A stretch of DNA of 64,000 nt from Candidatus Poribacteria bacterium (GTDB lineage: Bacteria > Poribacteria > WGA-4E > WGA-3G): assembly GCA_022819945.1 (NCBI GenBank), contig JAJEGI010000064.1, positions 1 to 64,000 on the forward strand. The letters run 5' to 3'. Made by a program: the position numbers and the translations under genes. The notes below the pieces were generated by a model. The model saw only the letters and a program-made list of their open reading frames with translations. It did not search any database and was not told the origin of the DNA. Shown here piece by piece: positions 45,168 through 53,462 of this stretch; within the stretch, counting starts at the first letter, position 1; the number at the start of each line of letters is the position of its first letter.

Positions 45168-46613
45168 TCAAAACCCATACTTTTTCCATTTCTCATCAAC
45201 CAACGCGATCACCTCATCAGACATCCGAATCTCCTCGGGCCATTCGCGTTGATACCCCTCTTCTGCCCACTTCGTCGTCGCATCAATCCCCATCTTAGAG
45301 CCAGCACCCATAAGTGGAGAGGCGTGATCCAGCACATCAACGGGTCCTTCAACGATGGTTACATCCCGTTTCGGATCGACATTGCTTCCGACGTAGAAGA
45401 GCACCTCTTCCACATTCTGGACATCCACATCTTTATCAACAACGATGATGATTTTACTGAACATCAGCTGCCCGAGTCCCCAAAAACTGTGCATCATTTT
45501 CTTAGCTTGAAACGGGTAGCGTTTGTCAATAGAGATCAGCGCGAAATTGTGGAATACACCGAACAAGGGGAGATTCATATCCACGAGTTCCGGGAGCTGC
45601 GTCTTAATCAACGGCATAAAAATCCGCTCAGTCGCCTTCCCCATATAACAGTCCTCCATCGGCGGTTTACCGACGATGATTGTCTGATAGATAGGGTTTT
45701 TACGATGCGTAATCGCCGTGATATGCATTAGTGGATACTCATCTGCCAAGGAATAAAACCCCGTATGATCCCCGAAAGGTCCTTCTATACAGGTCTCATC
45801 AGGCTCAATATACCCTTCAATCACGATGTCAGCATCCGCAGGCACCAGCATATCAATCGTCTTAGCAGGCACCATCTCCACATTCGATTTTCGGAGAAAC
45901 CCTGCAAACAGGAGTTCATCAATACCCGATGGAAGTGGTGCAGTACCGATGTAAGACATCACCGGATCCCCCCCAAGTGCAATAGCCACTGGCATCTGTT
46001 GACCCGCTTGACGATATTCGCGATGATGCGCGGCACCATCGTGGTGAATCTGCCAATGCATCGCTAATGCGTGTGGGGTTATCTTCTGCAAACGATACGT
46101 ACCAACATTCCGTTGACCTGTTTTGAGGCTATGCGTAAAAACTTGAGGCAAGGTGATATATCGGTCAGCGTCAAGGGGCCAGCATTTAATGAGCGGGAGG
46201 ACATCTAAGGAAGCATTTTCACCGGTTAGGACAACATCTTGACACGCCCCTTTTTTCACTGTTTTCGGTGGAAAATTCGTCAATTGGGACAGCATCCGAA
46301 GGATTTTCACTTTATCGAGGAGCGAATCAGGCGCGTCTAATTTAATCATACGCTCAATTTCCGATGCGACCTGTCCGAGATCGTCAACACCGAGTGCCAT
46401 CGCCATCCGTTGAAACGAGCCGTAGGTATTAATCAGGAGCGGCATATCGCTGCCCTCAACCTTTTCAAACAGGAGCGCGGGGCCCTCTGCTTTACTCACG
46501 CGATCGGTGATCTCAGCAATTTCAAGGTCAGGGGATACAGTCGTTTTGATGCGTTTGAGTTCGCCTGCCCGATCCAAGGCTTTCACAAACTCCGCAAGGC
46601 TATCGTATGCCAT
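45168..46613 (-). CDS. UbiD family decarboxylase
   Basis: A 481-residue prenylated-FMN-dependent decarboxylase of aromatic or alpha,beta-unsaturated acids. Typical segments are GTYRLQ, KITPHALAMHWQIHHDGAAH, GGDPVM and EGPFGDHTGFYS, which holds the catalytic Glu region. Because the futalosine genes mqnA and mqnE are in this window, a role in the late decarboxylation step of menaquinone synthesis is plausible but unproved. A UbiX-type flavin prenyltransferase is not present here. TGAAAGGA precedes the ATG. Confidence 0.9.
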   Translation of the reverse strand: MAYDSLAEFVKALDRAGELKRIKTTVSPDLEIAEITDRVSKAEGPALLFEKVEGSDMPLLINTYGSFQRMAMALGVDDLGQVASEIERMIKLDAPDSLLDKVKILRMLSQLTNFPPKTVKKGACQDVVLTGENASLDVLPLIKCWPLDADRYITLPQVFTHSLKTGQRNVGTYRLQKITPHALAMHWQIHHDGAAHHREYRQAGQQMPVAIALGGDPVMSYIGTAPLPSGIDELLFAGFLRKSNVEMVPAKTIDMLVPADADIVIEGYIEPDETCIEGPFGDHTGFYSLADEYPLMHITAITHRKNPIYQTIIVGKPPMEDCYMGKATERIFMPLIKTQLPELVDMNLPLFGVFHNFALISIDKRYPFQAKKMMHSFWGLGQLMFSKIIIVVDKDVDVQNVEEVLFYVGSNVDPKRDVTIVEGPVDVLDHASPLMGAGSKMGIDATTKWAEEGYQREWPEEIRMSDEVIALVDEKWKKYGF

Positions 46614-46834
46614 GTAAATCCTTTCATTTTTTAATTCGTCCGGTCTATCTTCGCATCTAAGAGTGGATACCTATAGCCACCATAACAAGAAATATTAGAC
46701 CATAAGTTATATTGACAATTTGTAAAAGCAGTTTGTTTCATGAAAAGCGCGCAAACTACAAAGCGATTCATTTCTAAACCGTTTTTGGCGAGATACTTGG
46801 AAGAGTTGAGCGGTCTTGTCCCATTCATAACACA

Positions 46835-47152
46835 TTATTGTTCTGTATGTTTCTCAATCGGATCCCATTCTGTTTCTATTTTAATCCACGAATCCCACTT
46901 ATAGTTTTTCGCGATCTCTGTGGCAAACGTTTTTCCAGTATCCTCAAGGTTTTCCACAACTTCTGGTTTTAAATCATTATAATGCCTAATAAGTAATACA
47001 ATAGTTTTTCCATCTTCTCCAGGGGTGTATACATAATTAGCGCAATCACCAATGCTTGAATTGACGTGTTGAATAAGTGAATTTAGCATTACTACCAACC
47101 ACTCCAAACGTGACGGTGTATAATCTTCAAATCCTGGTGCTCTTTCGGACAT
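46835..47152 (-). CDS. Hypothetical 105-residue protein
   Basis: A small soluble protein with AAAAAAGGAG upstream of the ATG, so it is probably real. The sequence has an amphipathic N-terminal helix (SRLEWLVVMLNSLIQHV) and a beta-rich middle (KTIVLLIRHYNDLKPEVV). I recognise no family. It is 19 bases downstream of the coiled-coil membrane protein gene on the same strand. The bases 46614-46834 hold nothing I can support. Confidence 0.5.
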   Translation of the reverse strand: MSERAPGFEDYTPSRLEWLVVMLNSLIQHVNSSIGDCANYVYTPGEDGKTIVLLIRHYNDLKPEVVENLEDTGKTFATEIAKNYKWDSWIKIETEWDPIEKHTEQ

Positions 47153-47171
47153 CGTTAATCTCCTTTTTTAA

Positions 47172-47567
47172 TTATAGAAATTTGATAATTAAGGTAACGA
47201 TGATGCCTACAAAAGAAACGACAGCCGGAACAAGAATACCTATGAAAGTCTTTAAACTTGATAATTGATCCTTGAAGTCGCCCCTAACTTTTTGAATATC
47301 ATCTTTTAGGTCTATCTTAATCCCCTGCATATCGCCTTTGAGATCTTCCTTAATATCTTTGATGTCTTCCTTAACGTCTTTGATGTCTTCCTTGAGGTCA
47401 GTCTTGACTTCGCGAATGTCTTTCTCAAGGTCAGTCTTGACTTCTTTTACACGTTCCCCTAAGTGGGATTTTACTTCAGACAACTCTTTACTATATTGTT
47501 GCTCTTTTTGGGTTAAATAGTTTCCGAGTCCTGCAGTTATATCCTCACCCAATCTCCTGTTTTCCAT
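47172..47567 (-). CDS. Hendecad coiled-coil protein with C-terminal TM
   Basis: A 131-residue protein. Residues ~35-105 are 11-residue repeats (EVKTDLEKDIR, EVKTDLKEDIK, one 7-residue DVKEDIK, DIKEDLKGDMQ, GIKIDLKDDIQ, KVRGDFKDQLS), rich in Lys and Asp. One membrane helix closes the protein (about 109-131, FIGILVPAVVSFVGIIVTLIIKFL). This suits a tail-anchored rod projecting into the cytoplasm. The DNA under the repeats is itself repetitive. Related proteins are sometimes annotated DUF1640-like; function unknown. Confidence 0.65.
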   Translation of the reverse strand: MENRRLGEDITAGLGNYLTQKEQQYSKELSEVKSHLGERVKEVKTDLEKDIREVKTDLKEDIKDVKEDIKDIKEDLKGDMQGIKIDLKDDIQKVRGDFKDQLSSLKTFIGILVPAVVSFVGIIVTLIIKFL

Positions 47568-47653
47568 AAGTTTCTCCTATAAATTGGTGTTTGTTGCGAT
47601 GTTCAGTCGGACACAATTACGAGTATATCACAACAAGCGAAAAACTGCAAGTC

Positions 47654-47979
47654 GGGCTATTTAGTTCTCGGTTTCTTCGTCCAATTTTGGACGCCCAGGC
47701 CCGGTAGGTTCGGTTTCCTAACCGAACCGGTGCTTAGCCACAAACTTTTCAGACCTAAAAAGTCCTCTTGAGTTCCATAGGAGTGGTATGTTTATAGAAA
47801 AACGTCTCCACCGGCACCTGAACCCTGTAAGGGTGGCATGTCTATAATAACGCCTACAAAATGCTGTCAAAAATCCCTAAATTGACACTTATGGTGCGGC
47901 TTGGAACCGCACAGGGAAACCTGAAAAAGAAGATTCAAAAATTTAGAAAATCCGATAATTTCTCTAAAACTAAATAGTC
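47654..47979. repeat. Dispersed composite intergenic repeat (copy 3)
   Basis: Contains the two blocks of the 36227-36363 element, here pushed ~230 bases apart, and between them a stretch like 6565-6644. Hairpins: arms GGTTCGGTT/AACCGAACC, loop TCCT (47707-47728), and a degraded GTGCGG/ACCGCAC one (47894-47912). Two short direct repeats GTGG[TC]ATGT[TC]TATA lie at ~47784 and ~47833. The remainder of 47568-48073 has no gene. Confidence 0.75.
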
Positions 47980-48073
47980 TTAGCATGAGTTGGTAATAAA
48001 AGCGACAGTTTTCGCAGCTCTGACGTGGCTATTTTATCTCTGCTTCCTTGGCTGATCAAGTGGGAATTCTACG

Positions 48074-49708
48074 TTACAACACAGCCCTTTCACCGAAAGG
48101 AAGTCTCGGTAAAGTACCGCTGAAATAGTCTTGAATCTCGTAGAACTGTAGACGTGGAGCCTCCATGTCAAGGAACGGGTGTCGGTATGTTCCTGCGCGT
48201 GCGGCTTCTGTCTGCATGCCTTGTGTCGGTGGCGATGTGACCACGAAAACACCTAAATCCGCCTCGGCGTTCTGCATAGCGGTTCGGAAGTCGCGGATAT
48301 GCCCGAGTGTATAGTTTCCGCCCTTCACCTGTGCAACAGCTCTACCATACGCCTGTTTGCCTTTTACCCTACCGATTGGGAATCTGAAAGTGCCGTCGAT
48401 CCCACCATCTGCTACCTTCTTTGCATTGGATTTGAATTTTAGGACATGGGTAACGCACCACTCCTCAAACGCTTGCGGACTATTGCGTGCAAGTGCTAAC
48501 GCCTGTTCATAGTTTTCCGGTGTGCCGATGACGGTGACAGCGTTTCGTATTTGCGGAAAACTTTCTTCAATCCGCTGTCTGACTGCTCCTATCGCGAGAT
48601 AGGTTAAATCAATCCCGATCCAGTGTCTGTTGAGTGCTTCTGATGCCACAAGCGTTGTGCCACATCCACAGAACGGGTCAAGGACAAGGCTGTCTTTGTT
48701 TGACGAGGCTTCAACGATGCGTTTGTAGAGTTCAGTCGGCTTTTGAGTCGGGTAGCCGGTGCGTTCTTTAGACTGTCCCGCGAGTGGATTTATATCTGTA
48801 ATAACATCGTGGACTCTTCGTCCTTTTGAGGTTGATAAATACCGCTTGAACCCTGGAACCCTACCCCTTGGGGGCCAATAAATCAATCCATTCGCATCTA
48901 ATGCGTCTAATCTCTCCTGAACCGAGAGGTTTTCATAGTTTTCAGGGGGTTGTAGATCTTCGGGCCACGATTTTTTGTGTGGTGTAGCCCAATGCCTACC
49001 CACGGCAGTCGGATCTACACCTCGCCACGGTTGACCCGATTCACCTCGCCTTGCTCCCGCTGCGGTTAGATCGCCAATTCGATAACGCCCTTTTTCATCC
49101 TCGTGGCGATAAAACTTTTCAACATACTCTGGATCGTGTTCTGTATAGACAGGATTCCATAACGGTTGCCGACTTTTGCTATAGAACAGGATTACGTCGT
49201 GAACCCTGCCGAAGCGGTTGCCCTCATTATGCGCGGAGGTGCGTTGCCACACAATCTCATTTCTGAAATTCTTTGTACCAAAGATCGCATCCAAAACGAT
49301 TTTGAGATAATGGCTCGCCGCTGAATCACAGTGGAGGTATAGGCTTCCGGTGGGTTTGAGGATCCGATGCATTTCGACGATTCGGATCGCCATCATCACG
49401 AGGTATGCCATCATCGGCGTTTCGTTGAGAAACTGCCGTAGTCCTCGAACGGTATCACCGATCTGTCCGCCTTCTTCTACAAGTAGGTGTTGGTATGCAT
49501 CCTCTGCAGCTTCTCCCCATGTCCATGTGTCTGTGAACGCTCTAACGAGGGTATCGGGCTCTTGTCCGTGTTCGTCGCGGTAGGGGACGAAGTAGTCGCG
49601 TTTGGAGTTGAAGGGTGGGTCGGTGGCGATCAAATCGATGCATACGTCGGGGAATTTTCGCATCTCTTCAAGGTTATCGCCTCGCACAAGCGTGCGGTTT
49701 TCATACAT
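48074..49708 (-). CDS. DNA methyltransferase fused to an Mrr-like nuclease-like domain
   Basis: A 544-residue beta-class amino-methyltransferase (N4 cytosine or N6 adenine). Motif IV DPPF is at 30-33 and motif I DPFCGCGTT comes later, near 330-340. From about residue 414 a second domain follows. It includes FEEWCVTHVLKF, then ADGGIDGTFRF with Asp434 and Asp438, and RAVAQVKGG with Gln460-x-Lys462, which resembles the D...QxK core of Mrr-type restriction endonucleases. Such single-chain fusions could act as a self-contained restriction-modification enzyme or a solitary methylase. It is flanked on one side by the repeat region 47654-47979. Confidence 0.8.
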   Translation of the reverse strand: MYENRTLVRGDNLEEMRKFPDVCIDLIATDPPFNSKRDYFVPYRDEHGQEPDTLVRAFTDTWTWGEAAEDAYQHLLVEEGGQIGDTVRGLRQFLNETPMMAYLVMMAIRIVEMHRILKPTGSLYLHCDSAASHYLKIVLDAIFGTKNFRNEIVWQRTSAHNEGNRFGRVHDVILFYSKSRQPLWNPVYTEHDPEYVEKFYRHEDEKGRYRIGDLTAAGARRGESGQPWRGVDPTAVGRHWATPHKKSWPEDLQPPENYENLSVQERLDALDANGLIYWPPRGRVPGFKRYLSTSKGRRVHDVITDINPLAGQSKERTGYPTQKPTELYKRIVEASSNKDSLVLDPFCGCGTTLVASEALNRHWIGIDLTYLAIGAVRQRIEESFPQIRNAVTVIGTPENYEQALALARNSPQAFEEWCVTHVLKFKSNAKKVADGGIDGTFRFPIGRVKGKQAYGRAVAQVKGGNYTLGHIRDFRTAMQNAEADLGVFVVTSPPTQGMQTEAARAGTYRHPFLDMEAPRLQFYEIQDYFSGTLPRLPFGERAVL

Positions 49709-49780
49709 AGGTGCTTCCTTTATGCGTTATCTACCGGATAGCCTATCAAAATTGAAAGCCGCCAATCTCAAGTACCTACT

Positions 49781-51619
49781 TCATTCTACCGCCAATTTAC
49801 CAGAAATCTGTTTTAACCCGTGTTGGTAGTTAGGGTTCTCCGGTTCAAGTGCTAATGCCTTTCGGATCGCCTGCTCGGCTTGCTGATAATCGCCGCGTCG
49901 GAATTCAATGAGTGCAAGCGTATTGTAATAACTCGCGACATTCGGATCCAAACCAATCGCTTCCTGTGCGTAACGCCGCGCTGTTTCTAACCAACGTTTC
50001 GGATCCGCTTTATCTCTGCTTGCAACCCTCGCGCTCAACTGCGCTAAAGCATGATACGCCTTCGGCAAACCAGACGACAGATAAGCCTCCTCTGCTGCAC
50101 CAAAATCGCCTTGACTCGCCTGAAGCTCACCGATCAGATAATAGGTTTCCGTCAGAAATGGCGGTTGAATAGACGGTTCCACGCTACGAGCCGGCGATAC
50201 GGAAAGGTCAACAGCCTTTTCAAGTGCCGACAATGCTGCAGCGGTCAAATCCGCATTGAATTGCCTACGGGCATCCTCCACTGTCTTTGCTTGATATGCG
50301 TAACACAAACCCAAATTGTGATACGCCTCAGCATCGTCCGGTTTCAGTGCAACAATTGTCAAATATGCGTCAGTCGCTTCCGCATAACGCGCCTGATTCA
50401 GCAAAATTATAGCGATTTTTTGATGCGCTTCTAAAAATTGGGGGTCCAGTGCGACTGCCTGCCGGTAATGCGTTAGCGCGAGTCCCGTCTTATGCTGCCT
50501 GAAATACACCAATCCGATGCCCGCGTGTGCCTTTGGGAAATCCGGTTGCAGTTCCAACGCCTTCTGTTGTGCAGTAATCGCCGCCTCGTATGCTTCAAGC
50601 ATCGTATACGCAACACCGATACCGTTGTAAGCAGTAACCGATTCTGGATCCATGCCGAGTGCTTTTTGATACGCCGAGACGGCTTTTTCATAGTCTCCGT
50701 TTTTAAGATAGTACCTACCGATGTTAGCAAGCAGCTGTGAACGTTCGGCTGCACCTTGTGTCCGTTGGAGCGCACCGCGCAACTCGTGCAACGGCGTGAG
50801 TGCCGCTTTCCGTTTCTCAAACAGTGCCATCTGTTCACGCGCCGCCGCAGTATCTCCCGTACGGAGATACGCCTGTGCAAGATTATAGAGGGACTCAACA
50901 AGTGCCGGATCGTTTGCGTATGCTGTGCGATACGCATTAATCGCGTCAGTCCACCGCTTCTGCTGTGCGTAGAGAAGTCCTAACTGATAGTGTGCCGCTG
51001 CGAATTGCGGTGCCAGAGCGATCGCCTGCAGTTGATGTCGTACCGCCGCCGTGTGTGCCCCACGCTTACTATAGACATTCCCAAGCTGATGATGAATCAT
51101 CTCATCGCTGGCATTTAACGCGACTGCCATTTTGTAGGCATCGAGTGCCTCGGCGTATCGGTGTGTGTTGGCGTAAGCATTCCCTAAAGCTGCGTGGATA
51201 TATGCTGAATCAGGTGTATACCCAATCGCTTGCTGATATGCGGTTATAGCGTCCTCAAACTTTTCAAGCCCGGTATACGCCAATCCCAAACCGTAGTAAG
51301 CCGCCGGAACATCCGAATCCGGCGCGATCGTTGCAGCTCGCGGAACTCCGTCTACTTCGGTAATCGCTATCACTTGCTGGTACGCGTCAACCGCCTCAGC
51401 ATACGCCTCAATTTGGAGATACACCTTCGCGAGTTTCAAGCGAATTTCAGTCTGAGTGCCATCCGCAGCCAATTGTGCTTTATAGTCCCGAATCTGTGCT
51501 GTGATGTCCGAAGCATCAGTCGTTTCTTGGCAGAACCCATCTGGCAATTGCCATAAGGTAAGGTGGCACCCGATGAGTGCCACCCATACAACTGCGTAAT
51601 AGGAAAGTTTCGGTCCCAC
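49781..51619 (-). CDS. Large TPR-repeat protein with signal peptide
   Basis: A 612-residue protein. The first ~30 residues (YYAVVWVALIGCHLTLW) look like a signal peptide or membrane anchor. The rest is about a dozen tetratricopeptide repeats with the usual A-Y-x-x-L-G-x-A-Y pattern (for example AYYGLGLAYTGLEKFEDAITAYQQAI, given here to mark the repeat). Two internal clusters are separated by a linker near 270-300. Probably a periplasmic or surface scaffold. No enzyme domain is visible. Confidence 0.85.
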   Translation of the reverse strand: MGPKLSYYAVVWVALIGCHLTLWQLPDGFCQETTDASDITAQIRDYKAQLAADGTQTEIRLKLAKVYLQIEAYAEAVDAYQQVIAITEVDGVPRAATIAPDSDVPAAYYGLGLAYTGLEKFEDAITAYQQAIGYTPDSAYIHAALGNAYANTHRYAEALDAYKMAVALNASDEMIHHQLGNVYSKRGAHTAAVRHQLQAIALAPQFAAAHYQLGLLYAQQKRWTDAINAYRTAYANDPALVESLYNLAQAYLRTGDTAAAREQMALFEKRKAALTPLHELRGALQRTQGAAERSQLLANIGRYYLKNGDYEKAVSAYQKALGMDPESVTAYNGIGVAYTMLEAYEAAITAQQKALELQPDFPKAHAGIGLVYFRQHKTGLALTHYRQAVALDPQFLEAHQKIAIILLNQARYAEATDAYLTIVALKPDDAEAYHNLGLCYAYQAKTVEDARRQFNADLTAAALSALEKAVDLSVSPARSVEPSIQPPFLTETYYLIGELQASQGDFGAAEEAYLSSGLPKAYHALAQLSARVASRDKADPKRWLETARRYAQEAIGLDPNVASYYNTLALIEFRRGDYQQAEQAIRKALALEPENPNYQHGLKQISGKLAVE

Positions 51620-51659
51620 TTGCTACCGTCCTCCCTATGCTCAAATGATGGAACGCCAC

Positions 51660-52328
51660 CTAAAAACGCTGTTTGAGGCGACCCCATGTCGTAGCCAATT
51701 TATCCCGCGGCTCCACCGGTGTAACTCCAGCAATAGCATCCCCAGAGACGATAACATCATCAAAACTCGCGGCGGTTTCCCATGCCCAGACACCGGCTTG
51801 ACCTGCAGCGTACCCAGCACCGGTTTCATCCTTAAGTTCCCCTTGATCTTCACCGTTAATCCAGAGTTTCATCGACGGGCCTTCCACGACGACCCGCATG
51901 TCAAACCACTCATCGTTCGCGATAGTGACGTTAGATCCTGCGAGTTCACCGATCTTGTCGCGTGCGTCCCACGCACCAGTCTTATGTCGCCAAAGCTCGG
52001 TCTTGTTATTCGGGACATTGAGATAGTAGACGTAGTATTCCATCTCACTTTGGGCACGGAAGACAACACCCGCCCAATTCCCATCATCGAGTCGGACTTT
52101 CGCCTCAACGGTATAATCTTCCCATCCAGCGTCGCCGACGAGCGAGTGTTCGGCTCTACCACCTTTAGCGAGTTTGTAAATCCCATCCTCAACACTCCAA
52201 GCACCGTTCGCGACTTCCCAATCGTCCGCTTCTGAATCAAACGTCCAAATCTGTTCACCCGCATAAGCGAAAGATGCCACGAGTACGAGGAAACAACACA
52301 TCACAACAGTTGAAAACAGATATTTCAT
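51660..52328 (-). CDS. Exported DUF1080/LamG-like protein with KLAxTWGxLK tag (paralogue A)
   Basis: A 222-residue exported protein. The start at 52328 follows AGGAGCG and opens a signal peptide (MKYLFSTVVMCCFLVLVASFAYA). The domain is a concanavalin-like sandwich of DUF1080 type: WTFDSEADDWEVANGAW, YTVEAKVRLDDGNWAG, YYVYYLNVPNNKTELWRHK and VWAWETAASFDDVIV. The end is VEPRDKLATTWGRLKQRF. It is a tandem paralogue of the next gene upstream. Likely binds or processes surface carbohydrate; no catalytic residue can be named. Confidence 0.82.
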   Translation of the reverse strand: MKYLFSTVVMCCFLVLVASFAYAGEQIWTFDSEADDWEVANGAWSVEDGIYKLAKGGRAEHSLVGDAGWEDYTVEAKVRLDDGNWAGVVFRAQSEMEYYVYYLNVPNNKTELWRHKTGAWDARDKIGELAGSNVTIANDEWFDMRVVVEGPSMKLWINGEDQGELKDETGAGYAAGQAGVWAWETAASFDDVIVSGDAIAGVTPVEPRDKLATTWGRLKQRF

Positions 52329-52415
52329 GCTATCGCTCCTTTTATAGGAAGTTGCCTCAAAAGCCTTCGACACCGTTTCACGTAGAAAACTTCTGAGGCT
52401 AAACCTTACACAAAA

Positions 52416-53096
52416 TTAGTCATCCCGTTTGAGGCGCGCCCATGTCGTTGCGAGTTTATTATTAGGTTCAACCGCAAGGGTATCCTCAATATTATCACCA
52501 TAAACGGTAAAATCATCAAAACTCGCCTCGGTTTCCCATGCCCACACACCGACTTGGCCAGTCTTATACATATCGTCTTCATGCTCACCCTGAAGTTTAC
52601 CGTTGAGGTGGATCTCGAATTTACTACCTTCAACAACTACTTTCATATCAATCCATTCACCGTTCTTTATCTGAACCTTTTCGACAGCTGGAATTTGCGC
52701 GATGTTGTCGCGGGCAGCCCAACCCCCATCTTTGTGTCGCCAGAGTTCGGTCTTGTTATTCGGGACGTTGAGATAGTAGACATAATACTCCATCTCGCTT
52801 TCCGCACGAAAAACAATACCTGCCCAATGGTGAGTATCCAATCGGACTTTCGCCTCAATGGTGTAATCATCCCATTCCTCTTCACCGATGAGCGAGTGTT
52901 CAGCCTGTCCACCCTTGTCAACGTGGTAGACACCTTTTGCGATTTCCCAATTCCCATTCGCAACTTTCCAATCATCGTGCTTCTCTTCAAAGTCCCACAA
53001 TTGGGTACCTGCGTACGTCGGCAGGGAAAGTGCCACACCGAAAAGCACAACGAGACCCAATGCCGCTAATTTCGGCAGTGTAATAGCTACTCTCAT
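52416..53096 (-). CDS. Exported DUF1080/LamG-like protein with KLAxTWGxLK tag (paralogue B)
   Basis: A 226-residue exported protein, start at 53096 after GGAGG, with signal peptide (MRVAITLPKLAALGLVVLFG..YAG). It shares YYVYYLNVPNNKTELWRHK and the surrounding domain with paralogue A, differing mostly near the ends. The C-terminus reads VEPNNKLATTWARLKRDD, with Ala in place of the Gly of the tag. The two genes arose by tandem duplication. Confidence 0.82.
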   Translation of the reverse strand: MRVAITLPKLAALGLVVLFGVALSLPTYAGTQLWDFEEKHDDWKVANGNWEIAKGVYHVDKGGQAEHSLIGEEEWDDYTIEAKVRLDTHHWAGIVFRAESEMEYYVYYLNVPNNKTELWRHKDGGWAARDNIAQIPAVEKVQIKNGEWIDMKVVVEGSKFEIHLNGKLQGEHEDDMYKTGQVGVWAWETEASFDDFTVYGDNIEDTLAVEPNNKLATTWARLKRDD

Positions 53097-53462
53097 AGTT
53101 TCCTCCATCTTTTTAAACATAATCATATATCCCTCGCTATCACGACGACAACGAGAATTCTGTCAATAGAATAACCTTAAAAAACAAAAAAGTCAACATT
53201 AACTTCTGTAGAAAGGATCTCCGAATCCTGACTTCAAAACCTATAAAATCCGCTGAAATCCGCGAAACCTGTGCTATCCACGATTCAGATTAACTGAAAA
53301 CTATCCCTCTGACTGCTGACACCTAATACACTGACAACTGAGTACTGAAACTATTCCCGGAATAATAAGGTTGCATTTACGGCTATCATGATGTATGATA
53401 GATAGTATTGAGCCACACTCTTCCCTATTTATCAAAAATTACTCGGTGGAAAGGAAAATATT
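53097..53462. other. Intergenic region with low-complexity repeats
   Basis: No gene is supported. Bases ~53220-53350 hold short degenerate repeats (AATCC/TGAAATCCGC, then CTGACAACTGAGTACTGAAA), like the runs at ~18540-18590 and ~23880-23920. Confidence 0.4.

Noticed and set aside
46631-46828. 65-residue minus-strand frame
   Set aside because: No ribosome binding site or family resemblance; kept only as empty spacer.
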